Assembly (NCBI GenBank): GCA_003702465.1
Contig: REGF01000068.1
Coordinates: 1 to 5,335, forward strand
Source of the DNA: Candidatus Nitrosomarinus sp.
GTDB lineage: Archaea; Thermoproteota; Nitrososphaeria; Nitrososphaerales; Nitrosopumilaceae
Length of the DNA stretch: 5,335 nt
Direction of reading: 5' to 3'
The position numbers and the translations under genes are program-made. This document shows, piece by piece, positions 1 through 5,154 of this stretch. Within the stretch, counting starts at the first letter, position 1; each line of letters begins with the position of its first letter. Under the pieces are notes generated by a model. The model did no database searches. It was not told the origin of the DNA and was given only the letters and a program-made list of their open reading frames with translations.

Positions 1-3
1 TGA

Positions 4-117
4 AAACAAAATCAGTCAAAATCCCAACAAAATCAACTCTTTTCATGTACTCACTGTGGATTTGTAACTCAATATCAGGTAGAACTAACTGTACATATGC
101 GAATGCATTATCTCTAA
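4..117 (+). pseudogene. C2H2 zinc-finger mini-protein frame lacking an in-frame start (probable frameshift, or mis-start)
   Basis: The frame ending at TAA 115-117 encodes a perfect classical zinc finger: Cys at codons 46 and 55, then His at 94 and 106 (C-x2-C-x12-H-x3-H), followed by only two residues. The stretch before the finger is rich in Gln, Asn, Ser and Lys. The frame is closed upstream by TGA at 1-3, and no ATG, GTG or TTG precedes the finger. If base 0, outside the window, is A, an ATG would sit at 0-2 but one base out of frame. Removing one A from the run at 3-6 would join that ATG to the finger. So this is either a one-base frameshift (real or a sequencing error) or a gene with a non-canonical start. 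One-finger proteins of this kind may bind nucleic acid or protein; no target can be read here. The finger is certain as a pattern; the gene's state is not. Confidence 0.45.
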
Positions 118-142
118 TTCTTAGTTGATTTTTAACATGATC

Positions 143-150
143 TTTATAAG
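143..150 (+). promoter_or_regulatory. Archaeal TATA box for the zinc-finger gene at 172
   Basis: TTTATAAG is a good archaeal TATA-box match. Its centre lies about 25 bases upstream of the GTG at 172, which puts the expected transcription start at or next to the start codon. This supports a leaderless mRNA and supports GTG as the start. Confidence 0.5.
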
Positions 151-171
151 CAATTATTTTAGTTATTCATT

Positions 172-369
172 GTGAAAAAATTCTCAAATTCTAATACTGC
201 AAAAGTCTACTGTGAAAAATGTGATTTGGTATTAAATTCACGTGAAAAATATTTGAAACATCTAGAAACTCATTCTTCAACAATTCCTTGTGATGTATGT
301 CCAATTGATACTGTGATTGGGAAATTTGTGAATTTACTTAAAAGAAAGTCATCTCAAAACCTAGAATAG
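172..369 (+). CDS. Small C2H2 zinc-finger protein with extra C-terminal CxxC
   Basis: This is a 65-residue protein with a GTG start. No ATG exists in frame, and a TAG at 160-162 closes the frame upstream. Residues 14-34 form a classical C2H2 finger: C14-x2-C17-x12-H30-x3-H34. A second Cys pair follows at C40 and C43 (CDVCP) without matching His residues, then a basic segment at about 51-59 ending in KRK. The orphan CxxC could complete a metal site by dimerising or could form a disulfide; this is inference. The protein is soluble, with no signal peptide or membrane helix. Its role is probably nucleic-acid or protein binding, as for other one-finger archaeal proteins, but no target is known. 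It sits directly after another C2H2 frame (4-117), so the two may be a diverged tandem pair. A likely own promoter lies at 143-150 and a T-run follows the stop. Confidence 0.8.
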   Translation: MKKFSNSNTAKVYCEKCDLVLNSREKYLKHLETHSSTIPCDVCPIDTVIGKFVNLLKRKSSQNLE

Positions 370-370
370 G

Positions 371-380
371 TTTTTTTAAC
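371..380 (+). terminator. T-run after zinc-finger gene, overlapping the putative TATA box of the DsbA-like gene
   Basis: Seven T residues begin two bases after the stop of the zinc-finger gene. Archaeal RNA polymerase commonly terminates on such U-tracts. The following bases make TTTTTTAA, centred about 26 bases before the ATG at 403, so the same sequence may also serve as the TATA element of the next gene. Both roles are inferred from position and composition only. Confidence 0.4.
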
Positions 381-402
381 TCATTTTGATTAATCTTCGT
401 TG

Positions 403-1068
403 ATGAAGAAAAAAGGTCCTATTTTAGGAATAATTATTATTTCTATAATTGCTGGTATTGCAGCATTAGCATCTTCGTCTGAGACTGAATCATATGATGT
501 TGATATGAGTAGAACTCATGGTAGTATTTCTACGGCTTTAGGCTCTCCAATCTTGGGAAATCCTGATGCTCCTATTACAATTGTTGAATTTGGTGATTAT
601 CAATGTCATCAATGTCATAATTGGTTTGTGGATACTAAACCTATGATTATGAGAGATTATATTGAAACTGGAAAAGCAAATTTGGTTTTTGTTGATTTTG
701 CATTTTTAGGTAAGGATTCACCAAAAGCTGCTCAAGCAACTTACTGTGCTGATGATCAAAATATGTATTGGCAATATCATGAAGTTCTATACACTTCACA
801 AGAATCTAAAATTGATAGTGGATGGGCAAATACTGAAAGATTGAAGGCTTTTGCTTTTAGTTTAGATCTTGATATGGAATCATTTAATGAATGTCTTGAT
901 TCAGAGAAATATTCTAAACGCGTACAATACAATTCACAACAAGCAAGAGATAATGGTGTTAGAGGAACTCCTGGATTTTTTATAGTTGGTCCAGATTTTG
1001 ATCAAAAAACAATTGGTGGTGCTCAGCCATTTTCTGTTTTCAAAAGAGTTTTGGATTCTATGGTCTAA
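403..1068 (+). CDS. DsbA-like thioredoxin-fold thiol:disulfide oxidoreductase, membrane-anchored or secreted
   Basis: This protein probably forms or isomerises disulfides in proteins outside the cytoplasmic membrane. ATG 403 is preferred to the TTG one codon upstream; it gives 221 residues. Residues 2-5 are basic, then a hydrophobic stretch at about 7-23 acts as a signal anchor or signal peptide, and a Ser/Glu-rich linker leads to the domain. The active site is in FGDYQCHQCHNWF, with C68 and C71 (CHQC where DsbA usually has CPHC). The cis-proline loop is GTPGFF with P190. The insertion between them has the family's YCADDQ...YWQYHEVLY pattern. C115 and C164 form a possible second pair in the helical insertion. 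The next gene's ATG follows the stop codon immediately, so the two are surely co-transcribed and perhaps translationally coupled. Family assignment is strong; substrates are unknown. Confidence 0.9.
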   Translation: MKKKGPILGIIIISIIAGIAALASSSETESYDVDMSRTHGSISTALGSPILGNPDAPITIVEFGDYQCHQCHNWFVDTKPMIMRDYIETGKANLVFVDFAFLGKDSPKAAQATYCADDQNMYWQYHEVLYTSQESKIDSGWANTERLKAFAFSLDLDMESFNECLDSEKYSKRVQYNSQQARDNGVRGTPGFFIVGPDFDQKTIGGAQPFSVFKRVLDSMV

Positions 1069-1548
1069 ATGAAAAATATTTTAAAATTAGTTTTTTCTAA
1101 TTTCAAATTCATTACATTATCAATTACAATTTTTATTTCTTTGATGATTACTTTGTTATTTGTTTCTGAATTTATTTTCTTTGAACCTTTCTTTATTTCC
1201 CATTTACCAAATGGAAGTGAACTTGGATTTGTTTTAATTTTAATTCTTTCAATTTTATCTGCATTAGTAATTCCTATGAATCTTTATAGAATTACTCATT
1301 TAAAAAATTCTAAACAGAAAATGGGTGGAAGTATTGTGGGTTCGATTGTGGGCTCTGTTGCTGGTGCATGTAGTTGTGGACCTATTGGATTTGCAGTGAT
1401 CTCTACATTTGGTTCTGTTGGGGCTACTGCAACTGCATTTCTTACAAATTATGAAATTCCAATTCGAATTATTGCCATTGGAATTCTCATTATTACTTAT
1501 TTTACAACGATCAAATCTTTGAAAACTGAATGTCAGATGAATTTTTAA
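1069..1548 (+). CDS. Four-helix membrane protein with intramembrane Cys-Ser-Cys, weakly MerT-like
   Basis: This is a 159-residue integral membrane protein with predicted helices at about 13-37, 53-75, 88-113 and 130-147. The third helix is glycine/serine-rich (GGSIVGSIVGSVAGA) and leads into C101-S102-C103-G-P105, followed by G115 and, in the fourth segment, P131. A Cys pair then Pro, a Gly-containing turn and a second helix opening with Pro resembles the layout of MerT-type mercuric transporters (Cys-Cys near a helix end). I judge this by eye and the similarity is weak. A third Cys, C155, lies near the C-terminus. ATG 1069 directly abuts the stop of the DsbA-like gene, so the protein may be its redox partner, or a metal or thiol transporter that depends on it. 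It is not a classical DsbB or VKOR, since the two Cys pairs expected there are absent. CcdA is also unlikely, because no paired PC motif is visible. Confidence 0.75.
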   Translation: MKNILKLVFSNFKFITLSITIFISLMITLLFVSEFIFFEPFFISHLPNGSELGFVLILILSILSALVIPMNLYRITHLKNSKQKMGGSIVGSIVGSVAGACSCGPIGFAVISTFGSVGATATAFLTNYEIPIRIIAIGILIITYFTTIKSLKTECQMNF

Positions 1549-1627
1549 TTCTGATGCACAGAAAATCACCAATTAGACAAATTTTTGCAACCTTAGATTG
1601 TATCATCTAGTCTGATTAATCATACTT
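1549..1627. other. Intergenic stretch after the membrane-protein gene
   Basis: No convincing gene lies here; an 18-codon frame from ATG 1554 has nothing to support it. A short T-run at 1582-1586 and a 5-bp stem at 1594-1598/1605-1609 (TAGAT/ATCTA, 6-base loop) could contribute to termination or to regulating what follows. The evidence is weak. Confidence 0.3.
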
Positions 1628-1705
1628 GTGACAATAATTTACGTTCCAGTACGACCAAGTAGACGAGACTCTGAACTTGACGAAATAGAAGATTCTGAAG
1701 ACTAA
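1628..1705 (+). CDS. Possible 25-residue acidic micropeptide
   Basis: A GTG start opens a 25-codon frame closed by TAA. The frame is bounded upstream by TGA at 1613-1615, so GTG 1628 is the only usual start. The peptide begins with a short beta-prone hydrophobic segment (TIIYVPV), then a basic patch (RPSRR), then a very acidic tail (DSELDEIEDSED). This blocky composition, with CGA and GAC codons that stand out in such AT-rich DNA, looks more like coding sequence than random spacer, but the frame is short. No good TATA box is visible 25 bases upstream. No function can be assigned. It lies between the DsbA/membrane-protein pair and the archaeosortase gene. Confidence 0.35.
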   Translation: MTIIYVPVRPSRRDSELDEIEDSED

Positions 1706-1752
1706 TTTTCTATTCCCACTTTATCTGATTATGCTTTGTTACTGCGTTCAGA

Positions 1753-1762
1753 TTTTTATTTA
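1753..1762 (+). promoter_or_regulatory. Probable TATA box for the archaeosortase gene
   Basis: TTTTTATTTA is centred about 25 bases upstream of ATG 1783. This fits a leaderless transcript beginning at that ATG and favours it over the upstream TTG at 1774. The rest of 1706-1782 is T-rich and holds no gene. Confidence 0.45.
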
Positions 1763-1782
1763 CCATTTTTAGCTTGGTTTGT

Positions 1783-2718
1783 ATGCAAAATTGGAATTTG
1801 TTTATTGGAATATTTCTAATTTCAAGTCCAATTTTATTTGCAATGATCGCATTTCCTGATTCTATTGCATGGAGTTGGAATGAGGGTCGAGGTGGTTACT
1901 TTTTTGCACTAGTTTTTGTAATTGCTGAATTAATTGGTCTAAAAATAATTATTTCTAAAAAAAGATTATTGACATTAATTCCAATTGCCCTAATTACTAT
2001 TTCATATTTGATTTCTTTAGAGTATGGCTTGAGAGAATTTTTAATCGAATCTGCTACTCAATTTGATGTTCAGTTAATTTACTCTTGGACTTGGATGTGG
2101 GACTTTATTGTTATGGCAATTTTTATTGTAATTGGTTTAACTATTTTCTTTGGAAAACGTTGGATTCGAATTGCACCTGCTGCACCAATATTTCTTAGTG
2201 GTACTGCAATAATTCTTTCTTTAGATGCATTCTTTCCATATGACACCCTTGGTCCATTACAATATGTTGTTCCATATTTTGTTCAAGCTAATGTTTGGAT
2301 AATTACTACATTGGAACTTGGAACTGCCATAGCACGTGATAATATTATGTTCTTAAGAGGTGATCATGGTTCCATGGCCTTACAAGTTTTCTGGCCTTCT
2401 GCAGGTGTTCATAGTATAATCATTTTTTCTCTAGTAATTGGTGCATTTATGTTAAAAATGAATATCTTGAAAAGTCGAAAAATTGTATATTTCATTATAG
2501 GAATTATTGGAACAATTATCGTAAATTTAATTCGTATCTTTTCTTTATCTTGGTATGCACTAAAAGTCACAACTGATCCTGTTGCATGGGAGGAATATCA
2601 CAAAATTGCTGGCGAAATAATGTTTTTGCCATGGCTATTTGCTTTTATTTTAGTTGTAATAGTAATTGAATCACGACGTCTAAAAAAATTGGAATCTGAA
2701 AACATCAAAAAAAATTAG
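1783..2718 (+). CDS. Archaeosortase/exosortase-family membrane protein with Ser in the catalytic Cys position
   Basis: This is a polytopic membrane protein of 311 residues from ATG 1783 with about eight or nine predicted helices. Archaeosortases are membrane transpeptidase-like enzymes that cut surface proteins at a C-terminal sorting signal (PGF-CTERM or relatives) and hand them to a membrane lipid. The family uses Cys, Arg and His. Here Arg is in NLIRIFSLSW (R251) and His in EEYHKIAGE (H273), at about the family's spacing. The segment aligned to the usual C-S-G-[IL]-R-S reads S-A-G-V-H-S, so the nucleophile position is S206. This could mark a Ser-dependent subfamily or an inactive or regulatory member. 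A TTG at 1774 would add three residues. The C-terminus is lysine-rich and overlaps the convergent polymerase gene by 14 bases. Nearby DsbA-like and Cys-motif membrane proteins fit a role in envelope-protein maturation, which is inference. Fold assignment is fairly secure; activity is not. Confidence 0.78.
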   Translation: MQNWNLFIGIFLISSPILFAMIAFPDSIAWSWNEGRGGYFFALVFVIAELIGLKIIISKKRLLTLIPIALITISYLISLEYGLREFLIESATQFDVQLIYSWTWMWDFIVMAIFIVIGLTIFFGKRWIRIAPAAPIFLSGTAIILSLDAFFPYDTLGPLQYVVPYFVQANVWIITTLELGTAIARDNIMFLRGDHGSMALQVFWPSAGVHSIIIFSLVIGAFMLKMNILKSRKIVYFIIGIIGTIIVNLIRIFSLSWYALKVTTDPVAWEEYHKIAGEIMFLPWLFAFILVVIVIESRRLKKLESENIKKN

Positions 2719-3796
2719 TTATGTCACTTTGACCTTTAATTTCGCTTAAATCTGAAACTCTTACTCCTACCCTTCTAATAGTCATAGATTGATCTTCTAA
2801 TGCATCAGTCAACAATTGTTCTACATTCTTTTCAAGTTCTTCAAGATTATTTGTAGAATTACGTAACATTTTAGATTTTGATTTGTTACTAAGATCAGAT
2901 TGTACAAAATGTATGCCAATTGATTTAAACATTTTATTATTATTTTTAATTAAATCATGAATCTGTTTACACAATTCATACAAATTTTCTAATAAAAATT
3001 CATATTCTTTGGAATCTTTTTTCAGTGTAATGATTTTACTATATTGAATACTTTCCTCTTTTTCTTTAACTGGTTCATCATTAATCCCTCTTATTGCGTT
3101 GTAAATGTATGTGCCATTTTTTCTACCAAATTCTTTATTCAGTGTAAATACATCTATTTTTTTTATTTCTTGAATTGTTTCTAAATTCATTTCTTTAAAC
3201 TTCTGTTCTGTTTTTTTACCTATTCCTGGAATGACTCTGATGTTTAATTCTTCTAAAAAATTTTCAATTTTTTCAGGTTGAACTATTGTTAATCCATCTG
3301 GTTTTTGATAATCTGAAGCAATTTTAGAAATTAATTTATTTGATGAAACGCCTATTGAACAACTTAGTTTTAGTTCTGTTCTTATTGAATTTTTTATTTG
3401 TTGAGCTAAATGGCTTGCTTTATCAAAATCCTCATTCACTCTTTTTGTTACATCTAGATACGCTTCATCTCTTCCAACATATTCAAAAATATCTGCATTG
3501 TTTTTCATTATCTGCATTGCTTTTTCAGTAATTTTTTCATAATATTGAAAATCTACTGGTAAAAAAACTGCGTCTTTTCTGTGCTCTAATTTTTTTTTTG
3601 CAAATGTGATTGGTATGCCTGATTTTACCCCAAATTTTCTAGCCGTATAGTTTGCAGTTGCAATTGCTCCACTGTCTCCTCCTCTATCTGAGAAAACACA
3701 AACACATACCGGTTTTGATTTTAAATCTGGTTTTCTTACTTCTTCACATTGAGCATAAAAATAATCAAAATCGATGTGGAAAACTACTCTTCCCAA
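2705..3796 (-). CDS. dinB: Y-family DNA polymerase IV (Dpo4/DinB-like) with C-terminal PIP box
   Basis: This is an error-prone translesion polymerase that copies past damaged bases. It has 363 residues and resembles Sulfolobus Dpo4 (about 350). The start is TTG 3796; the frame is closed eight codons upstream and has no ATG. The palm opens with HIDFDYFYAQCEEVR, where D9 is a catalytic metal ligand and Y14 the likely steric gate against ribonucleotides. D110 and E111 in the DEAYLDVT motif supply the other metal ligands, but the preceding pair is Gly-Arg instead of the usual Ser-Ile. The fingers contain ATANYTARKFGVKSGIPI. The thumb has a helix-hairpin-helix at about 186-200 (IPGIGKKT). The little finger spans about 245-347. 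The C-terminus QSDITNFF is a textbook PCNA-interacting peptide (Q-x-x-I-x-x-F-F), so it is probably recruited by the sliding clamp. It lies downstream of the methyltransferase gene on the same strand. Confidence 0.95.
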   Translation of the reverse strand: MGRVVFHIDFDYFYAQCEEVRKPDLKSKPVCVCVFSDRGGDSGAIATANYTARKFGVKSGIPITFAKKKLEHRKDAVFLPVDFQYYEKITEKAMQIMKNNADIFEYVGRDEAYLDVTKRVNEDFDKASHLAQQIKNSIRTELKLSCSIGVSSNKLISKIASDYQKPDGLTIVQPEKIENFLEELNIRVIPGIGKKTEQKFKEMNLETIQEIKKIDVFTLNKEFGRKNGTYIYNAIRGINDEPVKEKEESIQYSKIITLKKDSKEYEFLLENLYELCKQIHDLIKNNNKMFKSIGIHFVQSDLSNKSKSKMLRNSTNNLEELEKNVEQLLTDALEDQSMTIRRVGVRVSDLSEIKGQSDITNFF

Positions 3797-3871
3797 TATC
3801 TTACTATGTTTTTTTGATTATTATTGTATTGTGTCCGCGAGTTGTTTTTGATTTTTCTTTATTAACATCAA
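3797..3871. other. Spacer between methyltransferase and polymerase genes
   Basis: This 75-base AT-rich gap holds no gene. On the minus strand an AT-rich ACAATAATAAT at about 3816-3826 lies roughly 25 bases before the TTG start and could be a weak TATA box for the polymerase. No strong U-tract terminator for the upstream methyltransferase is visible, so read-through into the polymerase gene is possible. Confidence 0.3.
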
Positions 3872-4744
3872 CTATTTTTTTGCAATAACTATGTCTACTT
3901 TGTAATCTAAACTTGCTCTGTCATAAAGTTGTAGATTCCATGGAATAAATGATGGTTGATTTGTATTATTACTTATTTGAAATTTTAATTCTGTCAATTT
4001 TTTTCGTAAAATTTCTTCATTCATAGGATTCTTCACTGAATTAATTCCACGTTCATAATCATATGGGTCTGAAATTATTACATATCCGTTTGAAATTTGT
4101 TTGGAAATTATTTTTAATAAAATATTTGGTTCCATTAATTCTAAAATATTTAAGCCAATTATCAAATCAAATTTCATATTTTTAATTGGATTAGATACAA
4201 AATCTGAAACTATGTAATTTGTGTTGTCCTTTTGAATTTTATTTGCATATTGAATTGCACTAAATGATTTGTCTATACCAAAAACTTTTTCACTTAAATT
4301 TGACATGTGATTACTTATGATTCCAACTGAACACCCATATTCTAAAACTAATTTTGATTTTGGAATATTTTTTAGTTCTGATTTTATTGTTTTATAGAAT
4401 TTATTATTTTTATTATTTTGATAAATTTGTGTCCACCTTTCTTCAATACCTGATTTATCATTATTGTCCCAAACAATATCGCTGAAAATTGATTTCAGAA
4501 TTTTTTTCATTTCTTTATTTGAGGCTAATCTGTATAATTTTCCACTTAAAATTTTATGTTCAGAAATATATTTTTTAAAATCTGTAAACATTATTGGAAT
4601 TTTATCGATTATTGGAAAAATTAATTCACACTTATCACATCTTAAGATTCCTTCAATTATTTCTGTTTCCTTTTCATAAATTTCTAAATCTATTGTTTTA
4701 TTACACTTTGAGCATTTGATAAATTTGAGAGTGGATTCGTTCAT
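3872..4744 (-). CDS. Class I SAM-dependent methyltransferase with N-terminal Trm112-like zinc ribbon
   Basis: The product has 290 residues from an ATG. Residues 11-53 form a small zinc-ribbon-like domain with C11/C14 and C36/C39, followed by LIFPIIDKIPIMF. This matches the pattern of Trm112-type domains, which activate or stabilise partner methyltransferases; here it is fused in cis. After a linker of about 75 residues comes the Rossmann methyltransferase. Motif I is VLEYGCSVG (E135, G137, G141), the ribose-binding acid is in VFGIDKSF (D158), the adenine-side acid is in YIVSDF (D181), and the post-motif segment is FDLIIGLNILELM. A later ISDPYDYERG segment recalls small-molecule or histidine-type methyltransferases such as the OvoA tail, a weak resemblance judged by eye. 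The substrate is unknown; a metabolite, lipid, protein or tRNA are all possible. It is cytosolic and transcribed toward the polymerase gene. Confidence 0.85.
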   Translation of the reverse strand: MNESTLKFIKCSKCNKTIDLEIYEKETEIIEGILRCDKCELIFPIIDKIPIMFTDFKKYISEHKILSGKLYRLASNKEMKKILKSIFSDIVWDNNDKSGIEERWTQIYQNNKNNKFYKTIKSELKNIPKSKLVLEYGCSVGIISNHMSNLSEKVFGIDKSFSAIQYANKIQKDNTNYIVSDFVSNPIKNMKFDLIIGLNILELMEPNILLKIISKQISNGYVIISDPYDYERGINSVKNPMNEEILRKKLTELKFQISNNTNQPSFIPWNLQLYDRASLDYKVDIVIAKK

Positions 4745-4865
4745 TTGATATTTTCTATTATCTTTGAAATTAATAATTTTTGATTTTTTTATTAGTTATT
4801 TGAGCATTAATATTTCATTTTAAATAATTGTTAAAATCTAAATATTGTTATGATCAATATTCATC
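4745..4865. promoter_or_regulatory. Divergent intergenic promoter region
   Basis: This 121-base, extremely AT-rich region separates two genes read away from each other. On the minus strand, TTATTAAT-like sequence at about 4770-4777 is spaced about 26 bases from the methyltransferase ATG. On the plus strand, TAAATATT at 4839-4846 is about 24 bases from ATG 4866. Both fit leaderless archaeal promoters. A second plus-strand AT-rich element at 4820-4828 is an alternative that would leave a short leader. No operator-like palindrome stands out. Confidence 0.45.
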
Positions 4866-5114
4866 ATGACATATCCTGTTTCTGTCGATGAGAATGGTGT
4901 TAATTTTAATCCTGATAATATGGAAAAAGAAAAACTGTATCATTGTATTTTTAAAAACAAGGCTATGTTGTTATTCAAAGATTCTCAGGATATGATGAAT
5001 TGTTATGAGATAGAGGAACCTGATTTAGTTGAACAGATTAAGAACTGTGAAAATGATGATGAACTTGAAAAATTATTTGAAGACTATCTTCAAGGAAAAC
5101 ACCTGAATAATTAA
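4866..5114 (+). CDS. Unrecognised small acidic protein, 82 residues
   Basis: An ATG start with a TATA-like element about 24 bases upstream opens this 82-residue frame. I do not recognise the family. The N-terminal third (PVSVDENGVNFNP, then KLYHCIFKNKAMLLFKD) looks like beta strands. The C-terminal half is acidic and helical (EEPDLVEQIKNCENDDELEKLFEDYLQ), ending in KHLNN. Three Cys (C27, C46, C61) are present without a CxxC. There is no signal peptide or membrane helix, so it should be a soluble cytosolic protein, perhaps a protein-binding adaptor. Regular codon use, a promoter and compact domain-like composition support a real gene. It is followed after 40 bases by the Pro-Glu repeat gene on the same strand, and the two may be co-transcribed. 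Confidence 0.75.
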   Translation: MTYPVSVDENGVNFNPDNMEKEKLYHCIFKNKAMLLFKDSQDMMNCYEIEEPDLVEQIKNCENDDELEKLFEDYLQGKHLNN

Positions 5115-5154
5115 ATAAAAGATGTAGCCATTTTGTAATTATAGGAATTTCAAA

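Noticed and set aside
1069..1548. Assignment of the membrane protein as DsbB, VKOR or CcdA
   Set aside because: Only C101, C103 and C155 are present; the paired cysteines and signature motifs of those families are missing.
1300..1572. Minus-strand 90-codon frame rich in Ser, Asn, Thr and Cys
   Set aside because: It lies antisense to the membrane-protein gene, and its composition is what the reverse of Ile/Gly/Val codons gives. No motif or promoter was seen.
1554..1610. 18-codon frame from ATG after the membrane-protein gene
   Set aside because: It is very short, has no compositional signal and no promoter.
1640..1670. GTTCCAGTACGACC, superficially like a tRNA T-arm
   Set aside because: It does not match the T-loop consensus, and no acceptor or anticodon stem could be paired around it.
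3340..3531. Plus-strand Leu/Phe-rich 63-codon frame
   Set aside because: It is the antisense shadow of the Dpo4-like polymerase; the hydrophobicity comes from reversed Lys/Glu codons.
3652..3888. Plus-strand 78-codon frame resembling a membrane protein
   Set aside because: It overlaps the polymerase start and the spacer. The Leu/His-rich text is a reverse-strand artefact with no supporting signal.
4464..4679. Plus-strand 71-codon frame
   Set aside because: It is the antisense shadow of the methyltransferase N-terminal part.
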